The notes: generated from the letters alone by a model not told the origin. A DNA stretch of 64,000 nt from Perkinsus olseni (GCA_013115135.1 JABANP010000272.1:1-64000); one strand, 5' to 3'. Shown: positions 21,371 to 32,888, numbered from the stretch's first letter. A program made the numbers and translations.

Positions 21371-23843
21371 CTATAGTGCCAGGACCAGCCCACTTAGTGT
21401 CTAGGTGACCACCCAATGCAGAATCCGATGACCTTGTAGTGAAAACTAGGTCGTAGAGTCGGGGAGTGTAGTCATTGGGGTGGTCCCTGATAGTCCGCTC
21501 ATGCAACTGAAGCTGCTTAGCCTTCCATCTCTCCAAGTACTCCGCTAGTGTGGCAGCAACCCGCTCACGCTGATCATCCATAGTCGACAGACCTTCGCGG
21601 AGAAAGCTGATAGTATCAGTGTTGGTGAACCGCAACTCGAGAGAGTCCCAGTCTATTAGTTCACTGATACCTGGTCGTTGGCCGGGAAGGCGTAGTCCAT
21701 AGCAGTAGTGCAGCTCCATAGGCGTGGCGTTGGACCACCCACGCTTAGTAGAGTTATAGCAGCGAATGGCGTAGAGGTAATCGTTGATGTAGGAGTCAAC
21801 TGAGGATGGTGGTAGGCTCCCCGTAGTTGGAGCGGGACGTGAAGTTCTAGTAGCCTTAACGATTTCCGTGAGATCCTTATGGCTCCGTTCCCAGAACCCC
21901 AGTAGTTGACCATACGCAGGTAGCGCGTAGTGGCGCGTCCCGTGCCGTTGTAGTACAGTCTTCACCTCCTTCCGGATTAGGGAGACCCTATCACAATCAG
22001 TTAGTAGGGCAGATGGAGAACCATGCTCCAGAAAAATGCTATTGAAAGCATCCGCCACTATTTGTGGCTTAGTACTCCTTACAGGTCGAGCAGCGCAGAA
22101 GCCTGATACGTAGTCCATCACGACTAAGATGTAGTAGTCCTTGCTGGGGTCTAGTGCAGGCTGAACGCCGGTAGATCTCGACTTTGAGGGCCTGTCGTAC
22201 GGACCAACCAAGTCCGCGCCGACTAGTTCCCAAAGGCCTGTAGTTATCAGTTCTTGGACCTTGTTGACAATGTAGTTATGCTTCCGCACAGCACGAGCCT
22301 TCGTACACGGCATACAGCTCTTCAGCGTTGTTCGTGCAAGGCGAGACAACCCATGACAGTAGTAGTGCTGTCGGAGCTCCGATGTGACCTTCGGTGAACC
22401 CTGATGTCCCTTAGAGTAGTGCTCTATGGCTGCGAGGATACGGACGAAGTAGCGAGAGTATCTAGTCCGTCCTAGATGGATAACTCCTCGGCCTAGTGTT
22501 AGGACGGAACCGATGTCATCCTCCTGGGTAGTACCAACCTTCCGGTAGGGATCATCCTTCCGTCTGATGATACCCTTGTCGTCTATATAGCATATACGCT
22601 TGAGACGACGTAGTCTAGTGGCACGGCTCCCCAAGTCCTTGGCAGACACTTCAGATCTCAGATAGGCACCGAAGATCGACAGGTCAGGATCAGTAGTTTG
22701 GCACCGAAGCACACAAACGTTGATACATTCCTGTAGAAGTGAGCCTTCCAGTAGTCCACCTCGGATCTGGTCATTCGGCTTGGCGTACTCTAGGAGTTGG
22801 GTTAGTTCACCGACCTCCTCGGTAGTAACACCGGTTAGGTCTGGAAGGTTGATGCCGTCGCCGTTGACCATGTTGACGGACTCCTTGGCTGAATCGGAGC
22901 TACCCAGTCGAGGAGTAGTGTCCTCATCTTCTGGATCAGGAGATGATTTGTAGTCGTAGTAAACCTCGGAAGTCTTGACACAGTTGAGTAGTTCAGCACC
23001 CGTCATACTCTGGTCCGGTAGTTTCCCACGAGAGATAGTGTCAGCTTGATTAGCTGCCGAAGGTACGTGGCGGATGACCACGTCTAGTTCTCGGCACAGA
23101 CGTCTGATATCAGCCAACCTCCGTCGTTCAACAATAGGTAGTCGACGATCATTGCTGGGTCTTCTTAGTCGGTATATATTAATTTCACTATCAGTGAGTA
23201 GTAGTACCGGACGTGCGGGGTAGTCAGGTGTCAGAGGCTCAGGCTCAGCCTGCCCACGGCGTAGTGACGTAGCCACCGGCAAGAAGTTCGAGAGGTCCTT
23301 GAGTAGTTGTAGACCTCGATGTAGTGCTACTAGCTCCTTGCGTGGGATCGTCCACGACAGCTGTGGTACAGGAAAGAGACCACCCTTCGCATATAGTCGC
23401 TGAGTCAACCGATCGGCTTGAATGCACCGTACGTCCACGCCCCATAGTTCATTCGAAGCATCCGTGAAGACAGCTACCGATAGTCGGTACAGGTTCACAT
23501 GACGGAGGAACGGGGTAGTGGTAGTGACCGTGCGGCAAGTAGTTATCCAATCGGCGACCTTGTTGACCAATCTGGGGGGAACTAGTGCCTTCCAGTCCTT
23601 GCAGACCTCGCAGATAGCCCTCCAGATCTTCCTTCCCTCTATGTCGAGCTCCACTAGTAGCCCGAGAGGGTCATATAGTGACGCAAGCGCAGCACAGCAC
23701 TGTCGCTTAGTAGTCTTGTCGGTAGACTCTAGTTTGCCCGAGTACACAACGAAGAACTCGTCGGTCTTAGGGTTAAACTTGTAGCCTAGTGTAGACCGGT
23801 TGGCTTCGTTGTTGTGATCGTCCTCAGTAGTGGGCCAAGAGCT
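21252..23843 (-). CDS. pol: Element B RNase H and integrase
   Basis: The frame starts after a +1 change from the reverse transcriptase frame. In order: YKFNPKTDEFFVVYSGK, the BEL/Pao block ASLYDPLGLLVE, RNase H segments AVFTDASNELWGV, LLTDSEINIYRLRR and RHVPSAANQADTISRG, an integrase zinc region (HYSKGHQGSP, then CMPCTKA), core residues in LVGADLVGPYD, ILVVMDYVSGF and SALLTDCDRVS, and a glutamate in LLGFWERSHKDL. The stated end is the zero-frame stop; a further +1 change may extend the protein into the 244-aa frame. Confidence 0.85.
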   Translation of the reverse strand, partial: SSWPTTEDDHNNEANRSTLGYKFNPKTDEFFVVYSGKLESTDKTTKRQCCAALASLYDPLGLLVELDIEGRKIWRAICEVCKDWKALVPPRLVNKVADWITTCRTVTTTTPFLRHVNLYRLSVAVFTDASNELWGVDVRCIQADRLTQRLYAKGGLFPVPQLSWTIPRKELVALHRGLQLLKDLSNFLPVATSLRRGQAEPEPLTPDYPARPVLLLTDSEINIYRLRRPSNDRRLPIVERRRLADIRRLCRELDVVIRHVPSAANQADTISRGKLPDQSMTGAELLNCVKTSEVYYDYKSSPDPEDEDTTPRLGSSDSAKESVNMVNGDGINLPDLTGVTTEEVGELTQLLEYAKPNDQIRGGLLEGSLLQECINVCVLRCQTTDPDLSIFGAYLRSEVSAKDLGSRATRLRRLKRICYIDDKGIIRRKDDPYRKVGTTQEDDIGSVLTLGRGVIHLGRTRYSRYFVRILAAIEHYSKGHQGSPKVTSELRQHYYCHGLSRLARTTLKSCMPCTKARAVRKHNYIVNKVQELITTGLWELVGADLVGPYDRPSKSRSTGVQPALDPSKDYYILVVMDYVSGFCAARPVRSTKPQIVADAFNSIFLEHGSPSALLTDCDRVSLIRKEVKTVLQRHGTRHYALPAYGQLLGFWERSHKDLTEIVKATRTSRPAPTTGSLPPSSVDSYINDYLYAIRCYNSTKRGWSNATPMELHYCYGLRLPGQRPGISELIDWDSLELRFTNTDTISFLREGLSTMDDQRERVAATLAEYLERWKAKQLQLHERTIRDHPNDYTPRLYDLVFTTRSSDSALGGHLDTKWAGPGTIVAIRGSAIVDVYPDILLHGIGGVTTTKESTGCNYRTSTS

Positions 23844-23850
23844 AAAAGCT
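23842..23850 (-). promoter_or_regulatory. Candidate +1 ribosomal frameshift site in element B
   Basis: On the coding strand, AGC TTT TAG C puts a UUU in the P site before a stop; a +1 slip re-pairs on UUU and reads AGC TCT TGG, entering the RNase H frame. A TAA in the +1 frame four codons upstream confines the change to this window. A single-base insertion would look the same. Confidence 0.4.
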
Positions 23851-26800
23851 CTTTAGTGGATCCACTGCTAACCCGTGCCCTGTCATGACGTAAGTCACGA
23901 AAGTATGGGCCGTCATGATGTCAACCTTATTAGTACCGCCGGTGTAGAGATCGTCCACAAACTTGCGTAGTTGAAGGCTAGTAGGAATCTTCGGTCCATT
24001 CCTGATGTAGTTTACAGCTTCTGGGCTAGGACAGAGTAGTACTTTCTCCAGCTGGTCTCTAGGTAGAGCCTTGGGATCCAATGGCTCTCCATCAACCGAT
24101 AGTTGAGATGCTAGTTGAGACAGCAGGAACAGCTCCTGACCAACATCGTAAGTAGTAGCCTCCAGCTGGTTGGGAGCACTAGTGTTCCCGAACCCGATAC
24201 GTCCCCAGAGCACAGTATATTCTCCGATACACGTGTAGTTGGCATGGGCGAGGTCAAATAGTGAAGCTCTCATTTGACAGAAAGCTTTGCTGATATCGCC
24301 GGACATGAAGTTCTCGAACCCTCGTAAGTGTAGTAATACCCCGAGTAGGTCACTCTGGGGTATTCCGCCCTTGCCAACGTACTTGTTCACCTCTCTGTAG
24401 TCCAAGACGATCCTACACGGAGTAGTGGGATGATCGCTTCGGAAGACACAGTGTGCAGGTATATAGTGCTGGGGTAGTATCACAGGGGTGCCTTGTTGCT
24501 GATGAGAGCCTTTAGTAAGGACATCCCAAGCGGCCTGGCACTTAGTGAAGTCCGGTTGCTTCTTGTAGTCAGCCTCGGAGTTGTCTTGTACAATAGCACA
24601 GAACCCTCGCTGAACATAACTGTCTAGTGCATCTTCGAACGCCTTGCGCTGGTCGGTAGTCAGACGCTTGACAGCATTAGCACCCCGGTTTGATGCGGTG
24701 CGGTAGTTCATAGGAGGGCGACATTGGTCTAGCCAAGGGACTCGGATAGTGATCCTGCCGAGCTTGGCTGAGTCATCTCTATGCCACTCTCTCTGTAGTA
24801 CATCCCATGGTGGTTTACCATCGTCGTTGTAGTCGGACAACGGGGCAGTAGTTCCAGAGGGGGTGTAAACAGAATTTGTGGGGGGTAGATCTTCTTGGGG
24901 TTCTTCGGCATTGGTAGTAGTTGATGGTCCGTTACCCAAGGACGAGTCGTCGTGCTTGCCCTGGCCACAACAAAAACTCTTAGTAGTATATGGAGAGTTA
25001 GCTTGTAGCCCAAGGTAGTGCACGTTGTACCATTCGTCCTGGGCAAGGTCGTCGTACCAGTTATCACCACTCTCACTGCAGAGATCTTGGACATGATGCA
25101 CCCGGTAGTGTGAGTAGATAGGGTCCTCAAGAGATAGGTCTTCTAGTGGTAGACTGATGGGCTCCTTCACAGACTTCAATGGTATATTAGTAGTGATGAA
25201 GGACCCTTGTGGTGTTAAGGTGAGTGTAGTCCTCAACCGAGCTAGTGCCGGACACCCCAGTAAGACGGGGACCGCCATATCGTCGACCATGACTCGAAAG
25301 GTCTCTTCAACCGAAACATTACTAGTAGCTATCCGCAACTGGACAGTGCCTAGTATTTGTAGTGGTTGTCCGTTGGCAGTGCTCACGCCTTGGAGGTTAC
25401 TTGAGTCGACCTTCTTGTGGGGGCACAACCGTAGTAGAGTACTGTGGCTGATTAGTGATATATCAGCTCCAGTGTCAAAGAGAGCCACCGTGTCCAGGCC
25501 TTCCACCGAGATTGGACCAACGAGCTTGCGCTGTCCGATAGTACTAGTGTCAGCATGGTGAGGGTAGTGTGCGATGACGGAAACAGTCGATCGCCCCAGC
25601 ATCTGCTCAGCAGTTAGTACGCCGGAAGCAAACTCGTTCACCAAAGTAGTCGATGAACTATTAACCACCATAGTGGGGCTCACAGTCCCTTTCATAGAAG
25701 GCTCGTAGTTCACCATGAAGACTTCAGATGATGCTTCCGCTTTGACAGCCCTCGAATCACTGTTAGTTGGAGAATTGACCCTGGCTGACGGTGTTGGTGG
25801 TCGTAGGGCAACGGTACTCTTAGTCTGTACCTTAGTAGAGTTGGATAGACAGACATGGGCCAGATGTCCTGGCTGATTGCAGCGGTGACATATGCGTCTG
25901 TCAGGCTTAGTGTAGCAGCGATCGGCCTTATGGTTAGTGTTCCCACAGATCTTGCAACGATTATTATAGTCGCGAGGCTTGTCAGCAGTACAAAACCGTG
26001 ACGAATGGCCCCTACCGCCGCAACGGAAACACCTCATGCCGACCGCATCCTTGCCCATAGCCACATAGTTGGCAATCACCCCGGAGTCCTCGCTTCCGGA
26101 GTAGTAGGACTCATCCAAAGAGTTCACCGACACGGACCGCGTCCTCGGGTAGGAGTAGTCTCGTTCCCTAGAGCGTTGTCGACCTAGTGACTCGGTGCCG
26201 AATGATACCCTAGTCTTGCCTGGGGAGTAGTCACGTCTCCGTGGGCGGTCTTCTCTGGACGGATCATTAGTTTGCCGCTGATGACGTTGTATGACAATGG
26301 CCTTGAAAGACCTGTAGTCAATGTCATCGCGCAAGTAAGGATCCACTTGATGTCGGAGCTCAGCATTCTCAATGCCATTCCTCAAAGTCCACTTGAGGTC
26401 ATAGTCTAGTACTGGGTGGCGTAGATGGAATAGTTCAGTAGCAAACTCTTCTATCTTCCTTATGAAGGAGTGTAGTGAGTAGTTGCCTTGGCGTAGTGTC
26501 AACAGCTTCCGCTGAGTAGTCTGGATGTGCTCATCGGTGTCGAAGAAAAATCTAATGCGCTGTAGTAGAACGCTTAGTTGTTGCTCATAACTCTTGAGAC
26601 ACCCGCCGGGGGGAACTAGTCCATCAGTTAGTTGCTGCCACACATACTTGTCAGTGCACAACTTAAGCCACTGGTACCGCAAGAGGTCGTTATGGCCCTC
26701 AGTGGCTCTGTAGAGCTCCGAGATGAATGTAGTGCCAGCTCGGTTGTCTTCAGAGCCCTTGAACCGGTAGTGGGTCTTTAGTGTAGCCGCGACACTCTGC

Positions 26801-26989
26801 GAGTGGTTGAAGTCCTTGGGGGGTATAGGGTGCTTGCACTTGGGTAGGTTGCAAGCATAGCAGTAGTCAGAGGTGATGCACTCCCTCTGGCTTGGGACAA
26901 AGTAGTTGGTCCCAACGGGGAGTTGACCAACCAGACCCGGACCAGGAGGCAGTAGTGGTTGAGCGCTGATACCTAGGATGGGATCCTGG
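23842..26989 (-). CDS. gag-pol: Element B gag C-terminus, zinc knuckles, retropepsin, reverse transcriptase
   Basis: Open from the transposon junction. It has a capsid-like helical part, then three CCHC knuckles (CFRCGGRGHSSRFC, CKICGNTNHKADRC, CHRCNQPGHLAHVC) near 25850-26040, a retropepsin site VALFDTGADISLIS near 25460-25500, and reverse transcriptase motifs CRIVLDYREVNKYV, SGDISKAFCQMRA and LRKFVDDLYTGG. It ends DPLKSF-TAG. Frame arithmetic shows it is in phase with gag across transposon copy 2 once 778 bp are removed. The last codons read AGC-TTT-TAG-C, a plausible +1 slip site. Confidence 0.9.
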
Positions 26990-27759
26990 CAGGGTGGTTG
27001 AAGTGGAAAGAATCATTCTTCCTTTCCGTAACTTTCCCAAGGAAACTTTCCAGGAAGGAATACTCCCGGAAAGAATGCAAATTTAAGGAAATTTTTTAAA
27101 AAATCGCCAATTTTGCTCAGTTTTCGCCACTTTTCGGGTATTTCGGAGCCTCCAGTGCAGAACGCACATATTGCACGTCTTAAATCATCTTCATCGAATT
27201 CATTCGGGGCTAAATTGCTTACATGCAATTTTGGGCGAGCGAGATTGAATAGTGCCCGCGGAACATCAGCATCGCGCGCCCAATCATAGTGAGAGCTTCT
27301 GCCAATCGGACAGTGCCACAGCCTCGGTACTACCAAGGCCGTGGTATTGTCCGAGTTGTACTACCTAAACAAGTTGGTAGTAATCATAGCGGCGAATCGA
27401 CAGCGTAGGGACGAGAAGGGGTGATGGATTGTCAAAGAAAGGGGAAGGGCACTTTTGCCGCCACTCAGTCACCACCAGCTGGGGGATTGTTGGGCGCGGT
27501 AAGTTCGGTTCAGCTTTGTGCTAGCACTTCCACTCCACGATGAGGCGCTAAACGTATGGGAGAATATCGGTCAAAACTCAACTTGACCACGAACAGTCTT
27601 GCGCGTTAGCGCAAGAAAAAAAATCGCACCCGAAGGAAATTTCGCTCGCCGCGCGTGGAGTGGAAAGTTTCCGTCCTTTCCGGTCCCATTCTTTCCTGTT
27701 ACAATTTTTTCCTTTCCCGGAAACTTTGTAACGATCCTTTCCACTCATCAACCACCCTG
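26990..27759. mobile_element. hAT-like non-autonomous DNA transposon, copy 2 (in element B gag)
   Basis: 770 bp, ends CAGGGTGG and CCACCCTG, with a perfect 8-bp target duplication, gatcctgg (26982-26989 and 27760-27767). Closely related to copies 1 and 3, with the same internal deletion as copy 1. No transposase frame. Confidence 0.85.
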
Positions 27760-29597
27760 GATCCTGGTATTGTACTGGTTGAGGGACTTGTGGGTAGTAG
27801 TGGCCCTGAGGATACCCGTAGTTAGGGTTTGGTAGACTAGGGGTAGTCGTCGGTGCCGAAGGCGGAGCTTCCCTCTCAACATAGACACTCCCGTCGTAGA
27901 ATGTAGTGTTCGGGGGCAAGCCACGTGAGTAGTCCCTTATACCAGGGTAAATAGGTCCTGGTGGAAGTCCATAGTCAGGACTGTGAGACCTGTTGCTTCC
28001 TAGTCCGGTTGGTGGGAGTTGAGCGCCATACTGTTGAGTAGTATTAACCGGAGCGTACAGCTGTTGATGACGCTGTATGCCAGGTAGAGTGCCAGTCCCA
28101 ATATTTGGGTTCTGTACGTCAGCACGGTAGTCTCCCAGACCAAACTGTGGAGTCTGGGAATTAAAAGTGTAGTAGTTAGAGCGCTGAGTATCGACGTGCT
28201 CGTGGAGTGCTGGTCGATATAGTGAGTGTGGACTTCCCTGGGGACTCCGTTGGGGATCTCGGTGCTGGTAGTGCTCATGGCTTCCATAGTATGGTTCAGG
28301 CGAACTCGAGGCTTGTGTTGGCTGAGCCATGTTAGGAGATGCAGCCATGATGCTAGGGTCTAGTTGTTGTTGTCGATGTCGACCAGCATAGTCTGGTCCC
28401 CAACGGCTAGACCAGTTTGCACACTGGCGGACATAAGCTGAAGGAGGTGACGGACCATCGGCTTCCGGTTGTTGTGGCTGCTGCTCACCAACACCATGAC
28501 CTAGTCCAGAGGAGATTTGGCCATCTGTTGGCTGAGCTGCACTAGCCAGAGGAATAGGCAAACCGTCGGGACCTAGTTGCTGCTGCTGCTCACCACCACC
28601 ACGACCTAGTCCTGTGAAGGTTGAGCCATGTGATAGCTGAGCCGCGTTAGCCGGAGGAATAGGCAAACCGTCGGGGCCTAGTTGTTGTTGCTGCTGCTGC
28701 TGCTGCTCACCACCACCACGGCCTAGACCAGAGAAGGTTGAGCCATGTGATAGCTGAGCCGCATTAGCCGGAGGAGTAGGCAAACCGTCGGAGCCTAGTT
28801 GGTGTTGCTGCTGCTGCTCACCACCACCACGGCCTAGACCAGAGAAGGTTGAGCCATGTGATAGCTGAGCCGCATTAGCCGGAGGAGTAGGCAAACCGTC
28901 GGAGCCTAGTTGGTGTTGCTGCTGCTGCTCACCACCACCACGGCCTAGTCCAGAGAAGGTTGAGCCATGTGATAGCTGAGCCGCATTAGCCGGAGGAGTA
29001 GGCAAACCGTTGGAGCCTAGTTGCTGCTGCTGCTCACCACCACCACGGCCTAGTCCAGAGAGGGTTGAGCCATGTGATAGCTGAGCCGCGTTAGCCGGAG
29101 GAGTAGGCAAAACGTCGGAGCCTAGTTGCTGCTGCTGCTGCTCACCACCACGGCCTAGTCCAGAGAGGGTTGAGCCATGTGATAGCTGAGCCGCATTAGC
29201 CGGAGGAGTAGGCAAACCGTCGGAGCCTAGTTGCTGCTGCTGCTCACCACCACCACGGCCTAGTCCAGAGAGGGTTGAGCCATGTGATAGCTGAGCCGCG
29301 TTAGCCGGAGGAGTAGGCAAACCGTCGGAGCCTAGTTGCTGCTGCTGCTCACCACCACCACGGCCTAGTCCAGAGGGGTTTGAGCCGCGTGATGGCTGAG
29401 CCGCATCTGTCGAAGGGATGGGCAAACCGTCGGGGCCTAGTTGATCTTGTTCCGAAGACGGAACGCTCAGTGGGGAGTGAAATGCTCCGTCCTGAGTGAC
29501 ATGTTGGCCGTCTGGTCCTAGTGGATGTTGTGGATTGCCACGACCGTTGCCCAGTAGTTCGTTGTTGGGGTTGTTGCGACCGTCGTTGCGACGGTCG
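27760..29597 (-). CDS. gag: Element B gag, repeat-rich middle part
   Basis: The frame lies between transposon copies 2 and 3. From about 28500 to 29440 it holds eight or nine tandem units of about 35 residues (LGSDGLPTPPANAAQLSHG, then a GLGRGGGEQQQQ tail) in which the glutamine run varies in length. The rest is Pro/Gln/Tyr-rich with low complexity. Such disordered N-terminal gag regions can mediate assembly, but no family is recognised. Both ends join neighbouring gag parts in phase after removal of the transposons. Confidence 0.7.
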
Positions 29598-30867
29598 CAG
29601 GGTGGTTGAAGTGGAAAGAATCATTCTTCCTTTCCGTAACTTTCCCAAGGAAACTTTCCAGGAAGGAATACTCCCGGAAAGAATGCAAATTTAAGGAAAT
29701 ATTTCAAAAAATCGCCAATTTTGCTCAATTTTTGCCACTTTTCGGGTATTTCGGGTCCTCCAATGCAGAACGCACATATTGCATGTCTTAAATCATCTTC
29801 ATCGAATTCATTCGGTGCGAAATTGCTTAGCTGCAATTTTGGGCGAGCGAGATTTGAATGGATAATGAATGGGGGAGAATGGGATTTGAATTTGGGACGG
29901 CGCTATTCTTTCTCTCATTGGCGCTGTTCTTTCTAATGTTGGACAATTCCATTATTCTGAGGACTTTCGGTATTCTGAGGATGGCTTTGGAGCTCGCTTT
30001 ACACTACTGACCTCTTACACTGCGCGGCCTTCGGGTTTTAGGTGAAGGTCGCCCGAAGGGCGACCTGAGTCGGGTTTCGGGTTGACGGGGGTTACGGTCA
30101 GTACTCCACTAGGTCTTGGTCTTCTTTTTTAACGCCAACCAGCCTTACATCCGAGCTACGAACACGCTCGCTCTACAGCCGTGTTAACTTACTAGACTTC
30201 CTTATATTTATAACCGAGGCCGAAGAAATTAGCGCCAATGTGAGAAAGAATAGCGCCAAACAGAGAAAGTTTAGCGCCGATGAGAGAAAAATTAGCGCCC
30301 GTCCGGAGTACCTGCCTGGTGCCCGCGGAATATCAGCATCGCGCGCCCAATATTTTTCCCAATCATAGTGAGAGCTTTTGCCACTCGGATAATACCACAG
30401 CCTTGGTACTACCAAGGCTGTGGTATTGTCCGAGTTGTACTACCTAAACAAGTTGGTCGTAATCATTATGATTATGATTAAATCATAGCGGCGAATCGAC
30501 AGCGTAGGGACGAGAAGCCTTCTCGGAGAAGGGGTAATGGATTGTTAAAGAAAGGGGGAGGGCACTTTTGCCGCCACTCAGTCACCACCAGCTGGGGGAT
30601 TGTTGAGCGCGGTAAATTCGGTTCAGCTTTGTGTTAGCACTTCCACGTCACGATGAGGCGCTAAACCTATGGGAGGATATCGGCCAACTTGACCACGAAC
30701 AGTCTTGCGCGTTAGCGCAAGAAAAAAAATCGCACGCCGAAGGAAATTTCGCTCGCCGCGCGTGAAGTGGAAAGTTTCCGTCCTTTCCGGTCCCATTCTT
30801 TCCTGTTACAATTCTTTCCTTTCCCGGAAACTTTGTAACGATCCTTTCCACTTATCAACCACCCTTG
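29598..30867. mobile_element. hAT-like non-autonomous DNA transposon, copy 3 (long form, in element B gag)
   Basis: About 1,270 bp, left end CAGGGTGG, right end CCACCCTTG. It matches copies 1 and 2 at both ends but has an extra central segment (about 29870-30315). The flanks gacggtcg and caatgcga do not match, so no clean duplication survives. Removing 1,278 bp would leave gag in frame. A 53-bp near-perfect palindrome lies at 30383-30435. The central segment holds inverted copies of a word like ggcgctattctttctc. Confidence 0.75.
30383..30435. repeat. 53-bp palindrome within hAT-like copy 3
   Basis: Arms CTCGGATAATACCACAGCC and its near-perfect complement meet around TTGGTACTACCAA. Copies 1 and 2 carry damaged versions of the same palindrome. 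Confidence 0.8.
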
Positions 30868-30952
30868 CAATGCGACCATCGTTGCGACCGTCGTTGCGAG
30901 AACGGCGACGAGCCTCAAGCTCGAGGTGGCGTTGTTCACGAGGGGTAACCAT
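30868..30952 (-). CDS. gag: Element B gag N-terminus
   Basis: ATG at 30952 begins MVTPREQRHLELEARRRS, an Arg-rich stretch ending in repeated NDGR at the transposon. NDGR-like codons resume on the other side (DRRNDGRNNPNNELLG), and the frame is in phase after removal of 1,278 bp. An open frame extends upstream of this ATG to about 31141, so the exact start is uncertain. Confidence 0.5.
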
Positions 30953-32888
30953 GAAGACTGATAGTCCAGGAGTCACTGAGGAGATAGTCTTCGTGGTAGC
31001 TAGAGCGCTCGCAAGCAACACAATAACCCTCGTGTGCAAACTATGGTCAGATAGAAGTCTCGCATAGTTGGCCTTCAACGTGATCGCTAGTAAGAGTGGT
31101 TGATGATCATAGCCGCCGAAGCAGCTACACCATCCAGCCACTTAGTGATAGCACCACAAATAAAGCCGAAGCTAAACTTGTAGTGACTGATCCGTAGGTT
31201 TCCCTACATCTCAGATTAACCGTAGCACTACAGGTAATGGGGTCCGACCTTGTAGTGACTGACCACGGTGTTACCCGCAGCCAGATTTTCCTGGTATTAT
31301 CAGCACAGTTGAATAGGAGTATCCCTAGTCAACCGTGACTGTCTAGTAGCACCGGCGACTAGACAGATTTCTCAAGCTCATCAGCACCATCTGATCCGGA
31401 AAGGGCCGGTTCTAGATGATGACTGACTAGTAGCGCCGGCCACTAGCCAGATTCACAACCTCAGTAGTGCAGTAGCATGCAGACGAGTCCACAGAGGCTA
31501 CCACAACTGACTAGTACCACCTCTAGTCAGATTCTCGCTGTACAAAACGCATAAGCATAGCCTGGCCCTCGCTGTCGGAGTAGTCGTAACGGCGTAGCGA
31601 AGGTCCCTTTGCCTCGGGCGCTAGTAACCGGCGACGTCACCAAAGTGATTCAGGTTCACTAGTGAGTACCAGGCATCAATTAGCTCACTAGTGACCCAAG
31701 GATACGCAGTGACTCCCACCTGGGCTCTCCCCAGTGTTTGCGCACCCTGAGTACCTACCTTGTAGTGGATGTGATTAATTGATTAGTCACTAGTGGAAAC
31801 GTCACGTGCCAGCCCTCAAACAATTGTGAATAACTACTATCGTCTTAATGATTAATCATCTTAACTGCTATTGCTCATAGTCTTCCAAATCCAACCCACA
31901 TCCAGATAGTGTAGGGTAGTCCGGCTGGTGGAATTGTTACCGTAGTCACAATGCTGACCAGTATCTCATCGAGTCATGTAGTTCCGGAATGTCTGTAGTA
32001 GTGGTCCTGGGGTTTCCAACTCACGCATCGCACAGAACGTAGACGTAATTGGGGTCCATCGGTAACCTCAAGGCCGTAGCATAAACTTGGGGTCCATCGA
32101 CTTAGTATACCGCACAAGTAGTCAAGGTTCTGGGGTCCATCGACGAGCGAGTTGCACAATGACATACTACAAAATGACTCGGGGTAGTGCACATAGTTGG
32201 AGAGAGAAATACGGGTCAGAGGCCATCACATAGTTACCATCGTCGCACAGTTGAATATAGTAACTAGATACATCCCATCACTCGCACAGAACATACTAGG
32301 TAGTGTTAACGGAGTCAGCTGGCCAAGGAGTTTCATGACCCACCAATGTAAGTAGTCACACAATGCTCATGGTATGACGGCCATACTAGAGCCTTGGGGT
32401 CAGTTGACTTGAATACACTGCAGGTAGTAAGCATTAGTGAGGAGGGGTCAGTCGGTTCGGAGGCCACACAGAAACATCTTCCTAGTAGAGGATCTGGAGT
32501 CCGTCGAGTTATAGAGAGGTATCTTAGTAAGTCCAACTGGGGTCCGTCGACGGTGATAATGTAGTCGGAGATGATCGGTTGAAGTTCACAGTAAACCAAG
32601 TAGTAGCTCTGGAGTCCACCAAACGGGGTTGTTGGCTTCTACTCGCAACGGTCATAGTCGCCAAAGAAAGTTAGTACCACGTTTGCACAGAACATACTTA
32701 GTCATCGGCGTGAACTCGGTACAATCAGTCTCCGTAGTAGTCGGAAGTCACAGCCTGTGACTGGCTTGAGTGAGGCATAATCGGTGTAGTTCTCAAGGTC
32801 GTCAATGCCACCAACCAGACATAGTCCAACGGTAATAGATAATCTCTTACACATGACGTCAAAGGTGTAGTCGATTATCCCGGTAGAA
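30953..32888 (-). other. Element B leader with dispersed short repeats
   Basis: About 1.9 kb lie between the 5' LTR and gag with no convincing gene. Between 32045 and 32625 a word like ggggtccatcga occurs about eight times at 40-70 bp spacing, with one gap of 264 bp, interleaved with words like gcacagaacatac. TAGT words are dense throughout. Minus-strand frames here contain a recurring VDGPQ but break repeatedly. It could hold packaging signals or a decayed frame. Confidence 0.4.
32877..32888 (-). promoter_or_regulatory. Candidate primer binding site of element B
   Basis: On the coding strand, TTCTACCGGGAT follows the 5' LTR directly. The same 12 bases lie two bases inside the presumed LTR of element A (about 4610-4621). 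It lacks the TGG start expected for pairing with a CCA tail, so it may pair with an internal tRNA segment or be a different leader signal. Confidence 0.3.

Noticed and set aside
22720..22953. Plus-strand open frames lying across element B pol, such as the Ser-rich one here
   Set aside because: They are antisense shadows of the RNase H-integrase frame, with composition driven by the opposite strand.
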